DNA of 64,000 bases from CAZSXU01 sp964610505 (GTDB lineage: Bacteria > Arandabacterota > Arandabacteria > JAGLYR01). A model generated the notes under the pieces. The model was not told the origin of the DNA. It was given only the letters and a program-made list of their open reading frames with translations, and did not search any database. Below, in pieces: positions 35,765 through 44,349 of this stretch. The position numbers were made by a program, and so were the translations under genes. Each line of letters opens with the position of its first letter. Position 1 is the stretch's first letter. The DNA lies in NCBI GenBank assembly GCA_964610505.1, contig CAZSXU010000001.1, forward strand, positions 62,001 to 126,000, given 5' to 3'.

Positions 35765-35789
35765 TCGGCAGGCCCTTCCGGCCTGCCGA
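35765..35789 (+). promoter_or_regulatory. 5'-leader hairpin of the secreted FlgD-tail gene
   Basis: 10-bp perfect stem TCGGCAGGCC (35765-35774) with 35780-35789, loop CTTCC, extendable by GAAT/ATTC with a bulge. It sits about 20 nt into the predicted transcript and ends 10 bp before AAGGAG. There is no T-tract, so an mRNA-stabilising or regulatory leader is likelier than a terminator. Confidence 0.5.
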
Positions 35790-35810
35790 TTCAAAAAGGA
35801 GCCTTCCATC

Positions 35811-36878
35811 ATGAGCCGACTGTTCGCTGAAGCGCTATGCCTGAGTCTGCTTGTTGTGCCCTGCACCGCCGGTGCCCAGGCCATCATTGCGGACCATGCG
35901 GGGGTCGCCGAGTTCGACCTCATTCCTTTGTCCGTCATCGAATCCATCCAGACGACCTATAACTTCTACTACGGGCACACCTCCCACGGCAGTCAGATCA
36001 TGACCGGGCTCGATCTTCTCTACGCCGAGGATCCTCTCTACTCCGAGCCCCCCTTCACCGAGTACGGTGACGATCTCGGGCACAATGGAGACGTCTCCTG
36101 GGTTCAACCGACGCGAGACTATCTCGACGCTCACCCGGACTGCAATGTCGTGATGTGGTCCTGGTGCGGAGGCTGCTCGGACAACACGGAAGCGGGCATC
36201 AACACGTACCTCGACGCCATGGATCAGCTGGAGACGGATTATTCGGATGTTCTTTTCATCTACATGACCGGTCATCTGGACGGAACCGGCATCGGCGGGA
36301 ATCTCTACGCGCGCAACAATCAGATCCGGGCCTACTGTTCCCTGTACGACAAGGTCCTGTTTGATTTCGCGGACATCGAGAGCTGGGATCCCGACGGGAA
36401 CTACTACCCGGACGAGACGGATGCCTGCGGGTGGTGCTCCGTCTGGTGTTCTTCGAATCCCTGCGCCACCTGCAGCTGCGCTCATTCCCACTGCTTCAAT
36501 TGCTACCAGAAGGGGAAAGGGTTCTGGTGGATGATGGCAAGGGCATCGGGATGGAGCCCGACGACCCGTGTCACGAGCGATGGTCGAGTTTCGGCTTCAC
36601 GGGCCTTCCTCCTGGAACAAAACCACCCCAATCCTTTCAATCCGACAACCCGGATTCGGTTTCGTTTGCCCGTCGCGTCCGACGTTCGACTGGATCTCTT
36701 TGACGTGTCGGGAAAGATGGTTGTAACCCTCGTCGATCGCCGTCTGGGCTCGGGGGAGCACGTGATCGCGTGGGACGGCAAAGACTCGGGTGGGCGCCCC
36801 GTTGCCACCGGCACGTACTTCTGCCAGCTCCGGGCCGGGGACTTCACCGACACAAAGAAAATGACGCTGCTGAAATAG
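35811..36878 (+). CDS. Secreted SGNH-like protein with C-terminal FlgD-like (NPFNPTT) domain
   Basis: 355 residues; AAGGAG upstream of ATG 35811. Signal peptide about 1-23. The N-terminal domain (about 25-235) has YGHTSHGSQIMTGL, VVMWSWCGGC and FIYMTGHLDGTG, and resembles uncharacterised SGNH/GDSL-like secreted proteins; a full catalytic triad is not demonstrated. A Cys-rich loop CGWCSVWCSSNPCATCSC follows. Residues about 265-355 form the FlgD-type Ig-like tail: NHPNPFNPTTRIRFRLP, LFDVSGKMV, VIAWDGKDSGGRPVATGTYFCQL, ending KKMTLLK. That tail acts as a sorting or surface-attachment domain in FCB-group bacteria and is the best taxonomic cue in the window. Confidence 0.78.
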   Translation: MSRLFAEALCLSLLVVPCTAGAQAIIADHAGVAEFDLIPLSVIESIQTTYNFYYGHTSHGSQIMTGLDLLYAEDPLYSEPPFTEYGDDLGHNGDVSWVQPTRDYLDAHPDCNVVMWSWCGGCSDNTEAGINTYLDAMDQLETDYSDVLFIYMTGHLDGTGIGGNLYARNNQIRAYCSLYDKVLFDFADIESWDPDGNYYPDETDACGWCSVWCSSNPCATCSCAHSHCFNCYQKGKGFWWMMARASGWSPTTRVTSDGRVSASRAFLLEQNHPNPFNPTTRIRFRLPVASDVRLDLFDVSGKMVVTLVDRRLGSGEHVIAWDGKDSGGRPVATGTYFCQLRAGDFTDTKKMTLLK

Positions 36879-37002
36879 GAGACTCACCGGACTCGACACT
36901 TTCTGGTACATCTGGTCGGCGACGTACGAAAAAGGTATTCTGCTGGAGTAGTTTCAGGTGTAATCCGCGGTTACCGCGCGGCGGTGGCACGAGGAGCATG
37001 GC

Positions 37003-37521
37003 CTATTTCATGTCGGCCCAGCGGGATCGAGTCCGGCCCAAGACGGAGCGATGCGTTTCCTCGCTAGAACTCGAACGCGCCGAGATTCCGGAATCTCCTC
37101 TATTGGAAACCGACTTGAGATTCTCCAACACGGCGTCCCTCATCCGATAGAGGCGAAGGGCGCTCAGACCCTCCCGCAATCCGCTTCGAAAGCCATCACA
37201 TACCTTTCGGAGCGTTTTGCTCATCTGCAGTTGGTCCCCCCACGATCGGGCCGCATCGGGGATCCACGCCGTGATCGGGGCGAAGATTCCCGCGTTCGGC
37301 GCACCCGGAGAGCGGATAACCGATAGCCCGGGTTCGCCGCCGGATTCCGGCGGGAGATCCCGGGAGATGGCGTCGGGGCCTCGAACGATCCGCTCTTTCA
37401 ATCTCTCCGTTTCGCGAATGAGGTCCCGCAATTCCCGATCTTTTTCGGCTTCGGAGATCTCTTCCGTGGTATTGGATAGCTGCCCGGGCCAACGCTTCAG
37501 CTGACTTCGACGGGTTTCCAT
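37003..37521 (-). CDS. Hypothetical protein with N-terminal helix
   Basis: 172 residues from ATG 37521 (AGAGGAGAGAG upstream). Residues 15-45 are a charged, probably coiled-coil helix (EEISEAEKDRELRDLIRE); the middle has a Pro/Gly-rich loop (RDLPPESGGEPGLS) and a segment ITAWIPDAARSWGDQL; the C-terminus is Arg/Ser-rich. No family recognised and no membrane segment. The opposite strand is also open here, so the call rests on the ribosome site and composition. The interval 36879-37002 has no other feature. Confidence 0.45.
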   Translation of the reverse strand: METRRSQLKRWPGQLSNTTEEISEAEKDRELRDLIRETERLKERIVRGPDAISRDLPPESGGEPGLSVIRSPGAPNAGIFAPITAWIPDAARSWGDQLQMSKTLRKVCDGFRSGLREGLSALRLYRMRDAVLENLKSVSNRGDSGISARSSSSEETHRSVLGRTRSRWADMK

Positions 37522-37756
37522 TCCGGGGCTCTCTCCTCTGGATGACGGGCCGCATCGACCTCGCCCCGAAGGATCGGTTGTCCGTAAATGCAACTTTAGC
37601 TGAGGAGGAGCAAGAAGCATTCTTGTGCCGAGGAGCACATCGGGGGTTTCGAGGGTTGCATTTCAGGGCAATACGCGGCCAGGGCAGGACACAGCATGGC
37701 CTTGACAGGACCCTCGGCATCTGGTCTCCTACGAGGTGGATCACCAAGGAGGGCGC

Positions 37757-39838
37757 GTGCTGAGCACACTGGAGAACCAGAATCATACCCTTCACCCCTT
37801 CCTTCGATCGCTTTGTGCCGGCGCGCTCGTCGGTGGAGCTTTCGGCGTCGTCGATACGCTGGGAACGGGTGGCTATGCCGCCCTCCCGTTGACCTCCGAA
37901 ATCCTGATCATGGCCGTGAACTGGTACGTCGCCGCCCTGGCGGGCCTCGTCGCCGCCCTGGCCTTCCGGCTTGCACGGTTTCTTCCGGGCTCCTCCCGCC
38001 GCCAGGAGATCGATGCATCGATTCAACCTGTCTCGTTCTCCCTCTCCGTCTGCGTCTGGATTCTCCTGATTCAGGATTCGTACCTGCGTGCGGTCCTGGC
38101 CGTCGCCGCCGCCGCGATCGTGTTCTTTGTTTTCGCCCGGCTCGCCAGAAGCCAACCGTGGCTCCACGGGACTTCGTTCTGGGGATTTCTGAACTCGGTC
38201 GGCTTGTTCGGGTTCGCCTGTTGGATCATGATACGCGGGCCCCTCGCTCACGGCATCCGGCCGGTGGGAGCCTGGGTGTTTCTGCCGGCGGCGGTTCTGG
38301 CTTTGCTCGGCTTCCTCATTCCGCGGTCACGGAGATTTCGCAGGTGGGGACTTGCAGGCTCGGCGCTGGTTCTGGTTCTTCTCGGGGTGAACGGGTTCGT
38401 TCGACCTTTGCAGCGCGGGCATCCCACCGCCGAAGGGCCCAACATCCTTCTCATCACCGTCGATACACTCCGAGACGATCACCTGGGGTGCTACGGAAAT
38501 GAGATGATCCAGACGCCCAACGTCGATCGGCTGGCGGAAGAGGGCGTGCTGTTCGAAAATACGATCTGCCCGATTCCCCTGACCAACCCTTCCCATACGA
38601 GCATCCTGACCGGGCTCCACCCCGCTCATCACGGCGTGCTTCTGAACGAACCGATGGCGCTCCGCCCCGGCATTGAGAGTCTGGCCGACATCCTTGCAGA
38701 CCGGGGGTACCGGACCGCGGCGTTCGTGAGCGGCATCACCCTGAAGCGCCAGACTTCCTGCCTCGTCGATCGGTTCCAGGTGTACGACGACGATTTCAGC
38801 CCGCTGTGGGCGATTCCCGAACCGTGCCTGGCCGGGAGCTTCGCGAATCTCTTCTTCCGTCTTTCGCGCCACGTGCGCTTTCTGCCCCACGGGTATACCC
38901 CCCGGACGGAGCGACCCGCGGCGCACGCCGTCGATGCGGCAAACCGGTGGCTCGCGGCCAACGCCGAGGCGCCCTTCTTCCTCTGGCTCCACCTCTTCGA
39001 TCCGCACGGACCCTACACCCCACCCCCACCGTACAACCGGCTCTACGACCCGGACTACGCCGGGGACGCCGACGGCCGGTGGTACGGTCTGTCTATCGAA
39101 GAGAAGGCGCGCGTGATCGAAAGTCCGCGCGATCTTGAACATGTCAAGGCACTCTACGCCGGCGAGGTTTCCTATGCGGACGAACAGATGGGGAGACTGC
39201 TGTCCGAGGTGGAACGCCTCGGCCTTCGTGAACGCACGCTCGTAGTCTTCACTGCGGATCACGGCGAGAGCTTGACCGAACACGATTACTACTTCGATCA
39301 CAGCGTCTGCCTGTATGACCCGTCTCTCAAGGTCCCGCTCATCTTCCGGTTTCCGGGCGGATCGTACGCCGGAGAGAGACGCCTTGGAGTAGCCCAGCTG
39401 ATCGACATCGCTCCTACGGTTCTGGACTATCTGGGAATCGAGCGGGCTCGTCCAACCGACGGAGAATCGTTGAAGGCGCGTTGCCTGGATGCTCCCGAGG
39501 ACCCTCTCCGCGGTCCTGTCGTTTCCGCGATCTTCCGGGGTGAGATCGCCGGCGGGAAGCGCCTGCTCTGCATCCGTACGGCCGGACACAAGTACATTCG
39601 AACATCGCGCTGGTTCGGCGACCAGCTGCTGATGCCCGCGTCCGAGGAAATCTACGACCTGGAGGACGATCCCGGGGAAACGAGAAACCTCATCCACTCC
39701 GGCGTCGAGGGTGTCGAAGAATACCGCTCCCTGGCGGAGGAATACTGGAACGCATGGAACCGTCTCGAGGTGGAAGCCTCGGGCCCGATTCCCCGAGGAG
39801 TGCGAGAAAGTCTCCGGTCCCTGGGCTATCTGCAGTAG
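37757..39838 (+). CDS. Membrane-anchored sulfatase-fold protein (alkaline phosphatase superfamily), Thr at the nucleophile position
   Basis: 693 residues from GTG 37757 (AAGGAGGGCGC upstream); GTG 37736 is an alternative. Six or seven hydrophobic helices in the first about 215 residues, then a sulfatase/LtaS-like catalytic domain outside the membrane: NILLITVDTLRDDHLGCYG (metal-binding Asp), PLTNPSHTSILTG, and FTADHGES near residue 501. Where sulfatases carry the formylglycine Cys or Ser (CxPSR), this has Thr276 (TNPSH). So it is not a formylglycine sulfatase and more likely a phospho-transferase or phosphatase acting on envelope glycans or lipids. First gene of a three-gene unit with two GT-C proteins. 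Confidence 0.75.
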   Translation: MLSTLENQNHTLHPFLRSLCAGALVGGAFGVVDTLGTGGYAALPLTSEILIMAVNWYVAALAGLVAALAFRLARFLPGSSRRQEIDASIQPVSFSLSVCVWILLIQDSYLRAVLAVAAAAIVFFVFARLARSQPWLHGTSFWGFLNSVGLFGFACWIMIRGPLAHGIRPVGAWVFLPAAVLALLGFLIPRSRRFRRWGLAGSALVLVLLGVNGFVRPLQRGHPTAEGPNILLITVDTLRDDHLGCYGNEMIQTPNVDRLAEEGVLFENTICPIPLTNPSHTSILTGLHPAHHGVLLNEPMALRPGIESLADILADRGYRTAAFVSGITLKRQTSCLVDRFQVYDDDFSPLWAIPEPCLAGSFANLFFRLSRHVRFLPHGYTPRTERPAAHAVDAANRWLAANAEAPFFLWLHLFDPHGPYTPPPPYNRLYDPDYAGDADGRWYGLSIEEKARVIESPRDLEHVKALYAGEVSYADEQMGRLLSEVERLGLRERTLVVFTADHGESLTEHDYYFDHSVCLYDPSLKVPLIFRFPGGSYAGERRLGVAQLIDIAPTVLDYLGIERARPTDGESLKARCLDAPEDPLRGPVVSAIFRGEIAGGKRLLCIRTAGHKYIRTSRWFGDQLLMPASEEIYDLEDDPGETRNLIHSGVEGVEEYRSLAEEYWNAWNRLEVEASGPIPRGVRESLRSLGYLQ

Positions 39839-39851
39839 GGCGGGTGGGGTG

Positions 39852-41588
39852 ATGAAGCTCGAATGGGGGCTCGGAAAGCAGAACGGTCTTCCGCCCGCCG
39901 GCGATCGCCTGGGGATTCCGGAGTCGCACCCGGGACATTCATGGGTGTTCTGGGTCGCCATGCCGATCGTTCTGCTGCTCCTCTATGCGGGTTGGCGAAT
40001 CTTCTGGTTCTTGACCGACGACGCCTACATTACGTTCCGCTACATCAACAACCATCTCCTGGGATTCGGCTACACGTGGAATCCACCGCCCTTTCGACCC
40101 GTGGAAGGATACACGAGCTTCTCATGGCTCGTCTTGCTGGAGGCCGTCTGGCGCATCTTTCGGGTGTCGCCGCCGGAATCCGCCAACGGTCTATCCCTCG
40201 TCCTGGCCGCTCTGACCCTCGGCACCGGCGCTCGGATGGGAGTTCGAATGGCGGGTCACCGTCGCGGAACGCGGGACGGCGCTCCGTTGATCCTCGTCGC
40301 CCTCCTGGGAACCGTGACCAATCGTACGTTTCTTGCCTGGACCAGCTCCGGACTCGAGACGGCGATGTTCAATTTCCTGTTCACGGCATGGATCTTCGTG
40401 ATGGTCTTTCCTTCCAGGAAACGGGGACGGTGGGTGTTCACGGCTGCTGCGACGGCGACCCTCGTCTACTTCACGCGCCCCGACGGCATCCTGGTGGTCC
40501 TCGGCACGGGGCTGGCCTTCCTGATCGGGAGGCTTTCGGGCTCCCTGACGTCGAGGGATTTGCTCTCGGCGGTTCCCGGCTTCGCCGTCCCCGCCCATTT
40601 CATCTGGCGCAAACTCTACTACGGCGCCTGGCTTCCCAACACCTACCACGCCAAGCAGGTGGCGGCGTGGCCGGAGAGCGGCGTCCGGTACGCGGCTTCC
40701 TTCATTCTCGAGTATGCGATCTGGGTCTGGCTGTGTCTGTTCCTGGTCTGGCTTGTGAAAAGGGCGAGGGACCGCCCGGGCCCCGCCCGGCGATCAACCG
40801 AACCGCGCTCCCTTCGAGTCCCCATCGGGCCGGCAATCGCCGTCGCCGTTCTGACGGGGCACTTTCTCTACTACACCTTCATGGTGGGAGGCGATCACTT
40901 CGAATACCGGGTGTACAGTCATCTGATTCTTCTTCTTTTCATTTCCGGCGCCTGGTTCGCGGACCGCATTTTCCGGCGGAGGTGGCCGGCCGTTCTGTGC
41001 ATGGTCCTGTTTGTCCTCTTATCCTATCCCATACCTTGGGCGCATTGGGCGGAGACACGCGGGCTGGAGAGTCGAGAAGAAACGCACGTCATGATCCGCC
41101 CGGTGGCCGACCGGTTTCCCCAACCTTTGAGGGGTTACGCACGCGCATTCGATTGGCTGCAGCATTGGCTCATCACCCACCGGGTGTGCATGCGCCATCA
41201 GGAGCACAAGATTTTCCACCGGCATCAACTGCGGATTTTTCCGACCCGCGAGTTTGGGGAAAAGACTCCGTGGACCGGCCATCCGGTATTCGCCGCTCGC
41301 ACCGTCGGCGTGCCGGGGTGGGTCCTGCCCAACGTGGCGATTGTCGATCTCTTCGGTCTGAATGACTACGTAGTTGCTCGCAGCGTCGCCCGCTCCCACG
41401 TCGGGGAAGAGAGAGTGATGGCCCACGAGCGATTTGCTCCGGAAGAATACCTGCGATGCTTCCGGGTCAATGTGGAACCCGTCGTCCCGGGGGGGGTGAA
41501 GATTCACGAGCGGCAGCCGCCGCTGACGAACGAAGAAATCATCCGCTGCGAGCGGAAATGGCGGAGCTGGGCGGATGGAGAGTATTGA
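39852..41588 (+). CDS. GT-C-type membrane glycosyltransferase-like protein 1
   Basis: 578 residues from ATG 39852 (GGTGGGGTG upstream), 13 bp after the sulfatase-fold gene. About 9-11 transmembrane helices. Just after the first helix comes FLTDDAYITFRYINNHL and then VEGYTSFSWLVLLE, the first-loop acidic motif and follow-on sequence typical of polyprenyl-phosphate-dependent GT-C enzymes of the arabinofuranosyl/mannosyltransferase kind. The C-terminal about 170 residues are soluble and probably periplasmic. Donor and acceptor unknown; context suggests envelope polysaccharide or lipid glycosylation. Confidence 0.7.
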   Translation: MKLEWGLGKQNGLPPAGDRLGIPESHPGHSWVFWVAMPIVLLLLYAGWRIFWFLTDDAYITFRYINNHLLGFGYTWNPPPFRPVEGYTSFSWLVLLEAVWRIFRVSPPESANGLSLVLAALTLGTGARMGVRMAGHRRGTRDGAPLILVALLGTVTNRTFLAWTSSGLETAMFNFLFTAWIFVMVFPSRKRGRWVFTAAATATLVYFTRPDGILVVLGTGLAFLIGRLSGSLTSRDLLSAVPGFAVPAHFIWRKLYYGAWLPNTYHAKQVAAWPESGVRYAASFILEYAIWVWLCLFLVWLVKRARDRPGPARRSTEPRSLRVPIGPAIAVAVLTGHFLYYTFMVGGDHFEYRVYSHLILLLFISGAWFADRIFRRRWPAVLCMVLFVLLSYPIPWAHWAETRGLESREETHVMIRPVADRFPQPLRGYARAFDWLQHWLITHRVCMRHQEHKIFHRHQLRIFPTREFGEKTPWTGHPVFAARTVGVPGWVLPNVAIVDLFGLNDYVVARSVARSHVGEERVMAHERFAPEEYLRCFRVNVEPVVPGGVKIHERQPPLTNEEIIRCERKWRSWADGEY

Positions 41589-43203
41589 GGGAGGCACCGC
41601 ATTGAGCAACCGGAACTCGGGCCCGTTCGAAGCATCGTCCTGGATCCGCCATGGGACGGTTGCCACGGGTGCGGCCATCGTACTGGTCGCCCTCATCGGG
41701 GTTTTCTTCTTCCGATTTTCCGCGGGTCCCGGGTATCCGCTGGACGATTCTTGGATTCACCTCGCGTTTGCCCGGCATCTGGCCGAGGGACATGGATTCG
41801 GCGTGAACCCGGGTCAGGCCAGCACGGGGGCAACATCTCCGCTCTGGGCGCTGCTTCTGACAGCCGGCTTCCTGTTCGGGCCGGTCCACAACACCTGGCC
41901 GTGGATTCTGGCGGCCGTCGTCCTGGGCGGCGCCGGACTTGCCGCGGCCTGGGTGACGGCCGAACTTCGTGCGCGGGACGCCGGTGTCTCCGCGGGGCTC
42001 TGGGGGCCCTGTGCCGCAGGGCTCCTTGTCGCGGCATCTCCGGCAATGGTGTGGTCCGCCGCGGGAGCGATGGAGGTTCCCCTCTTCACGGCACTACTCC
42101 TCTCCGCCTGGGCCATGCATGCCCGCGCGCGGCGCCGGTCGCCCCGCCTCTCTACCTGGGGAATCCCGGCCGGACTGGCGGTCCTTGCCAGGCCCGAGGG
42201 CCTGTTGTTCGCGGTACTTCTGGGGCTGACGTCCAGACCGCGGAAGGCTGCAAGAAACCTGATCATCACGGCGGCCCTGTGTGCTCCATGGCCCGTCTAC
42301 TGTCTCATCGTGTCGGGTCGGCCATTGCCCGGGACCTTCTACGCGAAGACGACGAGCGCCTTCGTCGGTCTACCCGACTTCGCATACGCTGCGAGGAGTC
42401 TCCATCTCGTGTGGCAAATCGCAGCACCGCTCTGTGTTCTGTTCCTGATCGGAGCAATCTGGAAGCTCGGCGGGATGCTGTCATCCGGAGGGCAAACAGC
42501 GGAGAGCGGGCCTGGGGAGAGAACGACGTGGCTTACACTTCTTCCCGGACTCCTGTTTCCATTTGCACTGATTCTCTCCTACTCACTCATGGGCCGGAAC
42601 TACCTCTTCGCCATACTCCCCGGAAACTACGGGCGATACGTGTACCCCGCGCTTCCGTTTCTCGCAATCATCGGAACCTGGGGGCTCACATCGATTCGTA
42701 CGGGCGGAATGGGGGGACGGGGATGGGGATCTCGAGCCGGATCAGCGGTCCTTGCTCTACTCGTGATCTGGAACACGGTCCAGTGTGTGGGCCACGCGGA
42801 TCTGTACGCCCACAATGTTCGAGATATCAACTCGATGCAGGTGGGCATGGCAACGCGGCTGGAGCGACGGCTTCCGCCCGAAAGCTGGGTGGCGGCCAAC
42901 GACGTGGGCGCGCTCGCCTATCTAACGGATCTCCGCGTGCTGGACCTCGTGGGGATCGTGAGTCCGGAGGTGCAGGAGGCCCTGTTTCCTCTTCGAGGCA
43001 TGGAGAACCCGCCGAGAGAGGCTACACTGCTGCGCGTGATCTCAGAACGTCAACCGGCCGGCATCGCCGTCTTTCCCAACTGGTATCCCAACATCCTGAA
43101 AACGCTCGGCCCGCGCCTCGAACCCATCGAGGAAATCTACGTTCCCGACAACATCACCTCGGGAGGACATCGGCTGGTGGCGTACCGCGTCCACTGGCAT
43201 TGA
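41575..43203 (+). CDS. GT-C-type membrane glycosyltransferase-like protein 2
   Basis: 542 residues from ATG 41575, overlapping the previous gene by 14 bp; a TTG at 41602 with GGGAGG seven bases upstream is an equally plausible start. Ten or so membrane helices. YPLDDSWIHLAFARHLAEG and STGATSPLWALLL correspond to the DDAYITF and VEGYTSF segments of the preceding protein, so the two are distant paralogs. The soluble tail contains NDVGALAYLTDLRVLDLVG, a motif also present in other GT-C families (cf. VAIVDLFGLNDY in the neighbour). Envelope glycan transfer is inferred from fold and context only. Confidence 0.7.
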   Translation: MESIEGGTALSNRNSGPFEASSWIRHGTVATGAAIVLVALIGVFFFRFSAGPGYPLDDSWIHLAFARHLAEGHGFGVNPGQASTGATSPLWALLLTAGFLFGPVHNTWPWILAAVVLGGAGLAAAWVTAELRARDAGVSAGLWGPCAAGLLVAASPAMVWSAAGAMEVPLFTALLLSAWAMHARARRRSPRLSTWGIPAGLAVLARPEGLLFAVLLGLTSRPRKAARNLIITAALCAPWPVYCLIVSGRPLPGTFYAKTTSAFVGLPDFAYAARSLHLVWQIAAPLCVLFLIGAIWKLGGMLSSGGQTAESGPGERTTWLTLLPGLLFPFALILSYSLMGRNYLFAILPGNYGRYVYPALPFLAIIGTWGLTSIRTGGMGGRGWGSRAGSAVLALLVIWNTVQCVGHADLYAHNVRDINSMQVGMATRLERRLPPESWVAANDVGALAYLTDLRVLDLVGIVSPEVQEALFPLRGMENPPREATLLRVISERQPAGIAVFPNWYPNILKTLGPRLEPIEEIYVPDNITSGGHRLVAYRVHWH

Positions 43204-43422
43204 GACGGCGAGACGGGCGGTAATCACTCGTGCGAGCTTCCCCGGGACGCGTCCACGAGCTTCGGCCGAGCCCTCGGGGAGTACATCCCCGCCATATCGG
43301 CCGCCGATCTGACGAGTCCATTCGAAGGCGTTCGCCTCCCGGACCCCATCCGCCGACCCGTGATCCTCTGGAACGGCCGGTTTTCACCGCAATTCGCCTA
43401 CATGGCCAAGTTTCTCGGCTGA
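43204..43422 (+). pseudogene. In-frame open extension beyond the GT-C stop, possible gene fragment
   Basis: Seventy-two codons stay open in the same frame directly after the TGA at 43201 up to TGA 43420-43422. They have strong third-position GC bias and protein-like sequence (FGRALGEYIPAISAADL, RRPVILWNGRFSPQFAYM). There is no start codon except a late GTG. Either the 3' remnant of a lost gene or a readthrough extension of the GT-C protein. The rest of the 378-bp gap (43423-43581) shows nothing. Confidence 0.35.
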
Positions 43423-43581
43423 TAGCAAAGTGGAATCCAAATTGTCCGGGAACAGCCGACGGTATGCCATTCTGCTTTGATTTCGGTTCATCCGGAGGTG
43501 CAGAAACGCCGCGGCCGTGCCGATGCATGGAGTGACCAAACCGACCCTGAGTTCCGCTGGGTTCAAAACAGAGAGGATACC

Positions 43582-44109
43582 ATGCACTGCCCGACTTGTG
43601 GAAACGAGCTCACGCAGGTGGTGACCGGAGGCGTTACGGTCGACGTCTGTGACGGCGGCTGCGCGGGAATCTGGTTCGATCATTTCGAATTGCAGAAGTT
43701 CGACGAACCCGATGAGGACGCGGACGCTCTCCTGCTGGACATCGTGAGGGACGAGACGATCCACATCGATCATGACGAGAGACGGTATTGCCCGAAGTGC
43801 GAAGACATCGTCATGATGCGCCATTTCTTCAGCCCCAAGCGGGACATCCAGGTGGACGAGTGCCCTCAGTGTGGAGGATACTGGCTGGATGCCGGCGAGC
43901 TGGCGACCCTCAGAAACCAGTACGGTTCCGAAGCGGAGCGGCGACAGGCGGCTCAGGAGTATTTCGATGAGGTTTTCGGCAACCGGCTCGAGGAGATGCG
44001 CACCCAGAGCGAAGGCGAACTGGCGAGAGCTCGGAGAATCGTCCGAATCTTCCGCCTGGTTTGTCCCAGCTACTACGTTCCCGGCAAGCAGGAATGGGGA
44101 GCTTTCTAG
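43582..44109 (+). CDS. Double zf-TFIIB zinc-finger protein
   Basis: 175 residues from ATG 43582. Two TFIIB-type zinc ribbons: CPTCGNEL..VCDGGCAGIWFDHFEL (about 3-40) and CPKCEDIV..CPQCGGYWLDAGEL (about 69-112), each with CxxC pairs and the family GxWhDxxEL box. A basic/acidic helix follows (AQEYFDEVFGNRLEEMRTQ) and a short C-terminal tail. This family (PF13453) is widespread and of unknown function. The start is at the first ribbon; the longer frame from 43477 has no ribosome site. A shared terminator lies 185 bp downstream. Confidence 0.82.
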   Translation: MHCPTCGNELTQVVTGGVTVDVCDGGCAGIWFDHFELQKFDEPDEDADALLLDIVRDETIHIDHDERRYCPKCEDIVMMRHFFSPKRDIQVDECPQCGGYWLDAGELATLRNQYGSEAERRQAAQEYFDEVFGNRLEEMRTQSEGELARARRIVRIFRLVCPSYYVPGKQEWGAF

Positions 44110-44135
44110 CAGAACGTAAGAAGACGCGCATCCCG

Positions 44136-44275
44136 GAACCACAGAGATCACGGATCGCGTCGGCGAATTCGGGGCGATGCTTGCATTGCCCCGAGCATTC
44201 TCGCTTCGTGCGCTTCCTGGCGAAGGCTCTTCAGATCCTCTCTGTGTCCTTGTAGGTTTTGTGGTGCGATCTGGT
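44136..44275. repeat. CAGATT-family repeat, copy 6 (diverged)
   Basis: Left end GAACCACAGAGATCACGGAT (44136-44155), weaker right end TTTTGTGGTG (about 44264-44273). Inside is a 12-bp stem with one mismatch (44169-44180 with 44183-44194). Confidence 0.5.
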
Positions 44276-44292
44276 GGAACTTCTGAAAATCG

Positions 44293-44319
44293 AAAGGGCG
44301 GGTCTTGGACCCGCCCTTT
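44293..44319. terminator. Bidirectional intrinsic terminator
   Basis: 12-bp perfect stem AAAGGGCGGGTC (44293-44304) with 44308-44319, loop TTG. The plus strand continues TCTTTCGTT and the minus strand CGATTTTC, so it can end both the zinc-finger gene and the convergent DUF4097 gene, whose stop is 31 bp away. Confidence 0.82.
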
Positions 44320-44349
44320 TCTTTCGTTCGATACCATCCGTCGCGCGAT

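Noticed and set aside
37196..38251. A 351-codon minus-strand frame opposite the sulfatase-fold gene start
   Set aside because: Composition (Asp/Arg/Gly/Glu-rich) is typical of antisense to hydrophobic coding sequence; no domain.
41751..43223. A 490-codon frame overlapping GT-C protein 2
   Set aside because: Translation is Gly/Arg/Ser-rich and lacks membrane segments; the other frame has the expected helices and DDSWIH motif.
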